From assembly GCA_018401435.1 (NCBI GenBank), contig JAGYJW010000005.1, positions 62,001 through 126,000 of the forward strand: a stretch of DNA of 64,000 bases. The letters are read 5' to 3'. The position numbers were made by a program, and so were the translations under genes. Source of the stretch: Deltaproteobacteria bacterium. GTDB taxonomy: Bacteria; Myxococcota_A; UBA796; UBA2385. The notes beneath the pieces were generated by a model. The model ran no database searches. It saw only the letters and a list, made by a program, of their open reading frames with translations, and was not told where the DNA came from. Below are positions 8,093 to 16,952 of the stretch, one piece after another. Numbering within the stretch: position 1 is the stretch's first letter; each line of letters starts with the position of its first letter.

Positions 8093-9061
8093 TCAGTCTT
8101 CGTAGAGACGCAGGGCGCCCCGAAGTTCGGACAGCACCTTGTCGCGCAGCCAGGGGGGCTCCAGCACGACACAGTGCTCGCCCCACTCCAGGCAGAAGCG
8201 CACCAGCTCTCCGCCGCCGGTGCGCATGCGCAGGGTCACCGCGCCGTCGGCCTCCACCGCAAGCTGCTGGCTGGGGTGCCACTGGCGGGCCTCCACATAG
8301 GGCCGCACCTGGGCCGAGAAGCGCAGCACCACCGTGTCGACCTGCCGGCCCGAGATGATGCCAAACCAGGGTGAGAGTGCAGCGTCGGGATCCCAGTCGT
8401 CGGGGTAGACGATGGGCGGACCCAGGGTGGCCGCTTCGATGCGCTCAATCGGCAGCCGCAAGGTCTCGGGCTTGCCGTCCAGACGCGCCAGCAGGTAGAG
8501 GGCGCGCCGGTAGAGCACCAGGCTGAGGGGGGTCAGACCGTCAAAGCTGCGCGTGCCGCCGGTTGCACGATAGACAAGGTTCAACGCACGCTCACGTAGG
8601 AGCGCATCCAGGACGGTGTCCAGGATGTCCGCACAGTCGGCATAGGAGCGGGCCGGCTCGGACAGGATGCGCAGCTTGCGGTCGATGTGGGCGGCGTAGC
8701 GGCTGGGAACGCCGTCGAGGGGCGCGAAGTCCCGCAGCGACTGCTCCAGGCTGGTGCCGCGCAGAAAGCCGGCGAGATCCCGCCCCAGCTGCAAGGAGAT
8801 GCGGTCCAGCAGGCCCAGGGTGCGCACACCAAAGCCCGAGCCGACGGACCACACCCGCGCGTCGCGCTCTCCCCGGCCCTCGATGGGCGCCAGGGTGGCC
8901 AGCAGCTTGAGGTCCTCGCGCACCACCCGCACGGATGCATCGACGGCGCGGGCAAGCTCGCGGGTGGTGGCCTCGCCCCGAGTCAACAGCACCAGCAAGA
9001 TGCGCACGGCCCGGGCCGTGGGCGTCGACTGGCGCGGCGCGGGGGGTGTTGGCAGGGTCAT
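8093..9061 (-). CDS. WYL-domain transcriptional regulator
   Basis: 322 residues when started at the ATG at 9061, which directly precedes the helix-turn-helix. Residues 15-65 form a DeoR/HTH_11-like winged helix (TRGEATTRELARAVDASVRVVREDL). Residues about 155-235 contain the WYL domain, including LYLLARLDG in place of the classic WYL triad, followed by a WCX C-terminal region. WYL proteins bind ligands, often nucleic acids or nucleotides, and act as regulators, frequently in DNA-damage or defence settings. No defence genes are adjacent here, so the target is unknown. Confidence 0.85.
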   Translation of the reverse strand: MTLPTPPAPRQSTPTARAVRILLVLLTRGEATTRELARAVDASVRVVREDLKLLATLAPIEGRGERDARVWSVGSGFGVRTLGLLDRISLQLGRDLAGFLRGTSLEQSLRDFAPLDGVPSRYAAHIDRKLRILSEPARSYADCADILDTVLDALLRERALNLVYRATGGTRSFDGLTPLSLVLYRRALYLLARLDGKPETLRLPIERIEAATLGPPIVYPDDWDPDAALSPWFGIISGRQVDTVVLRFSAQVRPYVEARQWHPSQQLAVEADGAVTLRMRTGGGELVRFCLEWGEHCVVLEPPWLRDKVLSELRGALRLYED

Positions 9062-9187
9062 CTTGGCTTCCGGGCTGGCCGCATCGCTGCGGAACACCCA
9101 CACCCTACCCCCGATCCGCCACCGATAATGCGTCACTGGACGGACGTTCAGGCCTTTCGACGCGAAGCCCGCGTGAAGTCGAGGAAC

Positions 9188-11384
9188 TCAGCGGGGGGCC
9201 GCTTTGGGAATGGATGCTGCAGAGACGGCCTGCACCCTGGACTCTGCCAGGCTGGGGTACTCCAGCAGCGGCTGATCGTCGGTGATGGGACGATCCGCCA
9301 CCAGGCCCGCGGTGGGCTCCCCCTCAAAGAGGCCGAAGATGCCCTCGCCCCCATCGGCCGACAGCTCGGCGTCCAGGATGCGCATCTCTTCGGCCAGCCG
9401 ATCGCCCTGGGCCATGCGCGCCGCGATGCGCGCGGGGCTCACGTCGATGGGCCGGTCCGAGACCACCGTGACGAAGCCCTCGTACCAGGCCACCCGGTAG
9501 GGGAAGAGGTTGGCCAGGGTGCGCTGCACCAGCAGGGCCTGGGCCGCCTCGCCCTCGTTGGCATAGACGGCCAGGATGCCGCCCGGCGCCAGGCGGGAGC
9601 GCACCAGGCGCAGATACTCCTCGCTCAGCAGCATGGACGAGCCCGCCTGCCGCAGGTGCAAGGGGGCCGACAGGATGATGTCGTATCGGGTCTCATCCAG
9701 GGCCAGGCCCACCCGGGCGTCCTGCCAGATCCACCGCAGCTGCGGGTGGTGCAAGGCGTTCAAGGTGCGGTCCGGCCAGGCCTCCAACACCCGCCGCAGG
9801 GTGTGGTTGATCTCGTAGCCATCCACCTGCAGGTCCTGCACCCCCGCCAGGGTCACGCTGCTGACCCCCACCCCGGCGCCGATCACCAGGGCCCGCTTGG
9901 GGGCCCCCTCATGGGCGAGCACCGCCGCCATCGCCATGACCCAGGAGTAGGGCCGGCCGATGTGGTTGCGCCCATCCGACAGCCGGGTGTGCCACAGCCC
10001 ATCCAGGGTCACCGACCCGTCCTCGTGCACCTCGACCACCCCGTCCCGCCCCCACCAGGCGGTGGTCTCACCAGCGACCGTTAGCGGCGTGAGCACGCCT
10101 TTGACCATTATAATCGCGGACCATGCCGCGACCACCAGAGCCCCGATGCGCCCCCGTTGTCCCGGAAAAAGCTCCAGCACCGCGCAGGCCGCCGTGCCGA
10201 TGGCCAAGGCGCCCGCCCCCGCCTGCAGGGGGGCCTCGAAGCCCACCAGGGTGAAGAGCAGCACGCCCAGGCAGGAGCCCAGGGTGTTCACGGCGGCATA
10301 GCGGCCGACATCCCGGCCCCAGTCCGAGGTGGCCCGGGTCACCAGCAGCCCGTAGATCAGGCCAAAGCCCACGCAGGGCAAGGTATAGAGGGCCACCGAG
10401 CCGCCCAGGCCCAGCAGCCCGGCGGCGCGGTCCCACTGCAGCACCGAGGGCAAGCAGGCCACCGCCGCGGCCGTGAGCAGGGCCACCGGCGCCACATCGG
10501 GCCGAATGCGCCCCGACAGGGCCACCCCCAGCGACCAGGCCACCAGGAAGCCGCAGAGCCCCGCCGCGAAGGTCACCGGCAGGGGCCAATGGGCCAGGGA
10601 CAGGGACCGGAAGAGCAGCATCTCGTAGCCCAGGGCCAGCAGGCCGAAGACCCCGCCCAGCAGCTCTTCCCGGCTGAGGCCACGGGCCCGGGGCTGTCCC
10701 GCGGGCCTGCGGGCTGCACCGGGGCGCGTCGGCCAGAAGGCCCACCAGCAGCGCGGCGCCGCCATTGCAGGCCACCGCCACCAGCAAGGACCTGCGCTGG
10801 CCGATCACCGGCAGCAGCCACAGGCTGGCCGACAAGGCGCCCATCGCCGCCCCCAGCGTGTTCACGAAGAAGAGTGCGGGCACCAGCGACAGCTTCGTGG
10901 ACCCCAGCTGCCGCTGCGCGCCCTCCGAGGCCAGGGGCACGGTCGCCCCCATCAACAGGGTGGGTGGCAGCAAGACCAGGGCCGCGGCGAGGCCATAGAC
11001 CAGGCGCAGGGGCAGGCCCGCGCTGGCCGCGAGGCGCCAGGCGGCCTGCACCGACTCGCTGATATCCAGACCAAGAATCAGCGTCACAACAGTGTTCACA
11101 GCCACCAGGCCCAGCTCGACCAGGGCCAGCACCGCCAGCGGATTGCGCAGGCCCCCCACCCGACGGCTGGCCAGCCAGGCGCCCGCGCCCAGCCCGAACA
11201 AGAAGACCAGCACCACGATCATGGCGCTCAGCGTCTCGCTGCCCCCCAAGAAGAGCTTGAGGGCGCGCTGCCAGACCACCTGGTTGATGATGCCCGCCAG
11301 GCCCGACAGCACCAGGCCGGCCAACAAGGCGACGAGTGCGCCGGTGGCAGCCGGTGCGGCCGGGTCCGGGGGAGGGGCAGACAT
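9188..11384 (-). CDS. Fused membrane transporter-like / spermidine-synthase-like protein, frameshifted
   Basis: Two overlapping reading frames together make one protein of about 730 residues. The 5' frame (from ATG 11384) encodes hydrophobic helices beginning ALLAGLVLSGLAGIINQVVW and including LLPPTLLMGATVPL, the signature of the fused MFS/spermidine synthase family. The frame changes between about 10680 and 10735 in GC-rich runs and continues as further helices and then a Rossmann methyltransferase fold (ALVIGAGVGVSSVTLAG; binding Asp/Glu in DGYEINHTL). These proteins resemble spermidine synthases embedded in a membrane protein; substrates are mostly unknown. The gene begins 35 bp after rtcB on the same strand, so it may be read from the rtcB sigma-54 promoter. 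Confidence 0.78.
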
Positions 11385-11419
11385 CGGGCGGCTCTATCCA
11401 CCCCAGGGGGCCCCGGCCC

Positions 11420-12649
11420 TCAGCCCTTGACGCAGACCACCTGCTTGAGGGTGTGGGCGATCTCCACCAGATCGGCCTGGGCGGCCATCACGGCGTCGAT
11501 GTCCTTGTAGGCGGCAGGCGTCTCGTCCACCACGTCGGCGTCCTTTCGACACTCGACCCCAGCGGTGGCCCGGGCGTGGTCCTCCACCGTGAAGCGACGG
11601 CGGGCCTCGGTGCGCGACATGGCCCGCCCGGCGCCGTGGCTGCAGGAACAGAAGCTCTCGGGGTTGCCCTTTCCGCGCACGATGAAGCTGCGGGCGCCCA
11701 TGGACCCGGGGATGATGCCCAGCTCGCCGGCCTGGGCGCTCACCGCCCCCTTGCGGGTGACCCAGACATCCTCGCCATAGTGGCGCTCCTTGTTGACGTA
11801 GTTGTGGTGGCAATTCACGGCGAGATCGGTCAGGGTGAACTCCGGCAGATCCGAATGTGCCGACAGGGCGCCCACCACCGCCTGCATCATCAGCTCGCGG
11901 TTGAGCCTGGCAAAGCGTTGGGCCCAACCCACCGCAGAGACATAGTCCCCAAAGTGGGTGCTGCCTTCGGGGAGATAGGCCAGGTCCCGGTCGGGCAGCT
12001 GGATATGCCAGCGCTCCATCTCCTTGCGGGCCAGGGCGATGAAGTGGCTCCCGATGCGGTTTCCCACCCCGCGCGAACCGGAGTGCAGCATCAGCCAGAC
12101 GCCTTGGGCCTCGTCGATGCAGACCTCGATGAAGTGGTTTCCTCCCCCCAAGGTGCCCAGGTGGTTCACGGTATTGGCCTTTCGCAAGGCGGGGTGGCGC
12201 TCACACAGGGCGCCGTGTTCTGCCTCCAGCCCCTTCCAGGCCGCAGAGACGGCGTCGGGCGGGCTTCCCCAGGCGCCGCGGTCGCCCCGCCCGCCGTTGG
12301 CGGTGCGGCCGTGGGGCACGGCGGCCTCGATGGCGCTGCGCAGGCCGCGCAGATCGTCGGGCAGATCGCTGGCGGTCAGGGTGGTGCGGGCGGCCATCAT
12401 GCCGCAGCCCAGGTCCACCCCCACCGCCGCGGGGATGATGGCGCGGTGGGTGGGGATCACCGATCCCACCGTGGCCCCCTTGCCCAGGTGCACATCGGGC
12501 ATGACGGCCAGCCAGCGGTGGATGAAGGGCAGGCCCGCGATATTGTCGAGCTGGGCGCGGGCGGCGTCTTCGATGGGCAGGCCGCGGGTCCAGGCCTTGA
12601 TCAGGCCAGGGCCGTGGCGGGGCTGGAAGACTTCGTGGGTCGGGGGCAT
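11420..12649 (-). CDS. rtcB: RNA-splicing ligase RtcB
   Basis: 409 residues from the ATG at 12649, preceded by GGAG. RtcB joins RNA ends bearing 2',3'-cyclic phosphate (or 3'-phosphate) and 5'-OH using GTP and Mn2+, repairing cleaved tRNA or rRNA. Metal-binding residues are visible as Asp79 and Cys82 in GVDLGCGMM, the histidine of GGGNHFIEV and the CHHNYV histidines. The SHGAGRAMSR block holds the histidine that is guanylylated. The divergent gene encodes the RtcR activator and a consensus sigma-54 promoter lies at 12686-12700. No rtcA cyclase is next to it. Confidence 0.96.
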   Translation of the reverse strand: MPPTHEVFQPRHGPGLIKAWTRGLPIEDAARAQLDNIAGLPFIHRWLAVMPDVHLGKGATVGSVIPTHRAIIPAAVGVDLGCGMMAARTTLTASDLPDDLRGLRSAIEAAVPHGRTANGGRGDRGAWGSPPDAVSAAWKGLEAEHGALCERHPALRKANTVNHLGTLGGGNHFIEVCIDEAQGVWLMLHSGSRGVGNRIGSHFIALARKEMERWHIQLPDRDLAYLPEGSTHFGDYVSAVGWAQRFARLNRELMMQAVVGALSAHSDLPEFTLTDLAVNCHHNYVNKERHYGEDVWVTRKGAVSAQAGELGIIPGSMGARSFIVRGKGNPESFCSCSHGAGRAMSRTEARRRFTVEDHARATAGVECRKDADVVDETPAAYKDIDAVMAAQADLVEIAHTLKQVVCVKG

Positions 12650-12685
12650 CGGGGCTCCGGGGGTCAGGGGTCGGGCCCAGGGAAA

Positions 12686-12700
12686 GCAACGGGCGTGCCA
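12686..12700 (-). promoter_or_regulatory. Sigma-54 promoter of rtcB
   Basis: Minus strand from 12700: TGGCACGCCCGTTGCTTT, a perfect match to TGGCACG-N4-TTGC with correct spacing. The predicted transcription start near 12675 gives a leader of about 25 bases containing the GGAG ribosome site of rtcB. RtcR, encoded divergently, is the known sigma-54 activator of rtc genes in enterobacteria, so the whole circuit is visible in one interval. Confidence 0.93.
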
Positions 12701-12800
12701 GGGCCGCCGTCTATCCTGCTCCAGCAACGAAGAGGGCGATCCAGCCGGGCCTTTCGGACCCTGTGCTGCCCACCGTCCCTGGCGCCCGGCCCCAAGACCA

Positions 12801-12836
12801 CGATACATTTCGCGCGCGATCTATCCTGGAGTATCG
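12801..12836. promoter_or_regulatory. Possible RtcR upstream activating site (inverted repeat)
   Basis: CGATAC (12801-12806) and GTATCG (12831-12836) form an inverted repeat about 100-150 bp from the rtcB -24 element, the usual distance for an enhancer. An octamer CTATCCTG occurs at 12711 and again at 12821. Either could be bound by RtcR, or they may be chance. Confidence 0.3.
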
Positions 12837-12837
12837 C

Positions 12838-14319
<1,482 letters not shown>

Positions 14320-14339
14320 GGGAGCACCCTGCGGTGCGT

Positions 14340-14377
14340 CCGGGTCGGCGACCCTTTGGGTCGACGCCGCGACCCGG
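14340..14377 (+). terminator. Nested hairpin after rtcR, probable terminator
   Basis: Twenty bases past the rtcR stop, an 8-bp outer stem (CCGGGTCG 14340-14347 with CGACCCGG 14370-14377) encloses an inner stem GACCC-ttt-GGGTC (14350-14362). There is no T tract, so it would act as a GC-rich pause or factor-assisted terminator. The rest of the 218-bp interval to the next gene shows nothing recognisable. Confidence 0.5.
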
Positions 14378-14537
14378 GCCCCGCCCATCCCCTGGAGGCC
14401 CCCCTGTCCCACGCGCAAGATCCCCGATTGACCCGGATCGCCGGCCTTGTGGGCCCAGGAGGCCTCTTCGGGAGCCGGTGCCGGCGCTCCGCTTTGGACC
14501 GCAGCGTCTGGCGCCCCGTCTTCCCCCGGCGGCTGCG

Positions 14538-15008
14538 GTGAGGGTGCCCCCCGCGCTCCTGGGCCTGGCCCTCGCCCTCTGGGAGCTGCCCCAGAACCTG
14601 TTGGGTTTGGCCCTGCTCGCCTGGCTTCGCTTGGGGGGCAGCAAGAGCGTCCTGGTCTCCGAGCGCCGCCGTCTCTTCATCCAGACCGAGCATGTCGGCG
14701 TCTCTCTGGGCTACTTCGTCTTCTGGTGCAGCGACCTGCCCGCCGGCCTCCTCGACAGCTCCGGAGCCCGCACCCGCGCCCACGAGTTCGGCCACAGCAT
14801 CCAGTCCCGTCTCTTTGGCCCCCTCTACCTGCTGCTCGTGGGCCTGCCTTCCGTGAGCCGGGTGCTCTACAGTTGGCTGCACCACCGGCGGACGGGTCGG
14901 GTCTGGCCCCACTATTACCGGGGCTGGCCCGAGAACCACGCCGACTGGCTGGGTGGGGTGGAGCATCGACGGAACCGGCCCTTGCCCCGGCCCGACCCGA
15001 GGCGCTGA
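14538..15008 (+). CDS. Small HEFGH-motif putative metallopeptidase
   Basis: 156 residues when started at the GTG at 14538; the open frame further upstream has Pro/Arg-rich shadow composition. A hydrophobic N-terminal segment (about 3-27) is followed by a zinc-peptidase motif HEFGHSIQSRLFGPLYLLLVGLP. This block resembles a C-terminal domain often found at the end of RHS/YD-repeat proteins, here as a stand-alone gene. A third metal ligand could lie in the PENHADWLGG segment. Membrane association is likely. Substrate unknown; the family assignment is by motif only. Confidence 0.65.
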   Translation: MRVPPALLGLALALWELPQNLLGLALLAWLRLGGSKSVLVSERRRLFIQTEHVGVSLGYFVFWCSDLPAGLLDSSGARTRAHEFGHSIQSRLFGPLYLLLVGLPSVSRVLYSWLHHRRTGRVWPHYYRGWPENHADWLGGVEHRRNRPLPRPDPRR

Positions 15009-15053
15009 GGCCGAGGCCGGCCGGGTGTACGACGACTGCGAGGGGCCCCGGGC

Positions 15054-16781
15054 TCACTCCGCCCGGGCGGCATCCAGGGCGCGGCGGATGGCCTCTTCCA
15101 GGCTGCCGGGGTTGGGCGCGGTCTGGATATAGGCGAGGTTGCCGTTGTGGTCGATGACGTAGTTGCGCGGGTTGGCCGCGAAGGCCTCCTCGCCGTTGGG
15201 GATGAAGTAGTCCCGGCGCATCGAGCTGTCCTCGTCGGCCAGCACGGGCAGGTCGATGTCGACCTCCTCCACCCAGGCCCGCGCGGGGCCCCGCGGGCCG
15301 CCATAGGACCACAGGCCCACAAATCCCGGCTCGCCCGCGAAGGTCTCGGCGATCCAATCATCGGTGTCGGGCACCTCGGACTCACAGGTGGGACAGCCAT
15401 CGTTGAAGAGCGCGAGGAAGACCACGGACCCGCGCATCGCGGAGAGATCCCAGGTGACCTCGTCGAGGTCGGTCTCGATGAAGTTGGGGGCGACGGCCCC
15501 GGGCTGCATGCCTGTCGCCTCCGAGACGCGCACCGTGAGCGTGGGCTCATCCGGGTCGTCCGTGCCCAGGGTCACGTCGCCGTCTGCATCGTCGGCCAGG
15601 GTCCACCGCGCGAAGCTGCCGGGGGGGACCTCGGTCGCATCCAGCGCGCCGGCGTCGGGCGCCTCCAGCTGCAGCGGCGCGGGACCGTCGTTGAAGACGG
15701 TGACCGTGTCGCCCTTCTGCGCGGTTCGCAGGCTGGCCCGCACCTCGGGCGCCTCCACCGCCTGCCAGGTCACCCCGAAGGGCTGGTTCCAGTCGGCCAC
15801 CCAGGCGCGCTGGTCGGTGTCGGCGGCCACGGCCATGACCGAGGAGCCGGCGGGCTCGGAGCCCCGCAGCCAGGGGGCCGCGGGGTCGGAGGCATCCAGC
15901 AGCAGCAGCTCGGTCCAGGCCGCGGCCAGCACGTGGTCGCCCGATACATCCACCGCCCGAACCGATGCGTGGCCGGCCCACATTCCCAGCAGCGCCGGCT
16001 GCCCATCGTTCCGGTCGACCAGGGCAACGCCGCCGGCCCCGCAGGCCACCGTGATCCAGGCCTCGCCCGCCGCGAGGTCCCGGCAGGTGCCGGGCAGGTC
16101 GAGGCTGCCTTCGGCCTCGAGGCCCTCCGCCGTGATCGCCCACGCGGTCAGCCGGTGATCGTCCAGCGCCCAGAGGCGGTCGCCCTCCAGCAGCCCGTCC
16201 ACCACCGGCGCGTCGATGCGCCCGCGTTCGACCAGCCCATCGGGGGCGGGGCCGACCACCTCGAAGAGCACGCCGCCGTGCTCGTGGAAGGCGCCAAAGA
16301 GCAGATCGCCCGCGCAATCCACCCCTGCGCCCCAGGGCAGCACGGGGAAGCGGTCGGTCACGCCTACACCGTCTTCCTTGACCTCGACACGCACCAGCTC
16401 ACCCTGCCGCGTCATCCCCCACGCCGCCTCGCCGGTCCAGCACACCCGCTGCAGGTGCCAGATCCCGGTCTGGCCGAGCAGGACCGGGTTGTCGCGATCC
16501 GACAGGTCAAAAGCCCACAGCCCGCCGATGCCCGTCTGCTCCTGGCCGGCGTAGATCAGCAGGTCGCCGGCCACCACCGCGTCGGTGAGCTCGGGGGCGC
16601 CCACCTCCAGGTCGAGGGCCGGACCCCGCGCGATGGGGTCGACCCAGGCGACGGGGCCATCGCCGTCGGTCCCGTCTGCGCCCTCCGCGCCGCCCTCCTC
16701 CCCGGAGTCGCCCGCGGCGGGTGCTCCGGGGGGCGGGGAGGAGCAGGCGGCGAGGAGGGTCAGGGGGAGGAGCAGGCGCAT
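15054..16781 (-). CDS. Lipoprotein with LVIVD-type propeller and C-terminal redoxin domain
   Basis: 575 residues. A lipoprotein signal peptide (LLPLTLLAAC) is followed by an acidic linker. Residues about 55-390 form repeats like LVIVD/YncE propellers (FDLSDRDNPVLLGQTGIWHL, LLLDASDPAAPWLRGSEP). The last 150 residues are an AhpC/TSA-redoxin fold whose active site reads FNDGCPTCESEVPD, so a CPTC redox pair is present. The protein is probably on the outer face of the cell and couples a binding propeller to thiol-disulfide exchange. The start ATG at 16781 is preferred to an upstream one because only it begins with the signal peptide. Confidence 0.8.
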   Translation of the reverse strand: MRLLLPLTLLAACSSPPPGAPAAGDSGEEGGAEGADGTDGDGPVAWVDPIARGPALDLEVGAPELTDAVVAGDLLIYAGQEQTGIGGLWAFDLSDRDNPVLLGQTGIWHLQRVCWTGEAAWGMTRQGELVRVEVKEDGVGVTDRFPVLPWGAGVDCAGDLLFGAFHEHGGVLFEVVGPAPDGLVERGRIDAPVVDGLLEGDRLWALDDHRLTAWAITAEGLEAEGSLDLPGTCRDLAAGEAWITVACGAGGVALVDRNDGQPALLGMWAGHASVRAVDVSGDHVLAAAWTELLLLDASDPAAPWLRGSEPAGSSVMAVAADTDQRAWVADWNQPFGVTWQAVEAPEVRASLRTAQKGDTVTVFNDGPAPLQLEAPDAGALDATEVPPGSFARWTLADDADGDVTLGTDDPDEPTLTVRVSEATGMQPGAVAPNFIETDLDEVTWDLSAMRGSVVFLALFNDGCPTCESEVPDTDDWIAETFAGEPGFVGLWSYGGPRGPARAWVEEVDIDLPVLADEDSSMRRDYFIPNGEEAFAANPRNYVIDHNGNLAYIQTAPNPGSLEEAIRRALDAARAE

Positions 16782-16952
16782 GGGCGGGGGATGCCGGCGC
16801 CGGCAGAAGGTTCCGCGCCGCCGATGGGGCCGCACATTGGAGGACCGTCCCCTTCGGTTGGGAGGTCCTCCCCCCGGGTCATGGGGCCGGGGAGGGGTCC
16901 TGGCCACGCTGCCGCGCCGTGCTGCGCGAGGTCTGGTGACTTGGCTGGGCGG

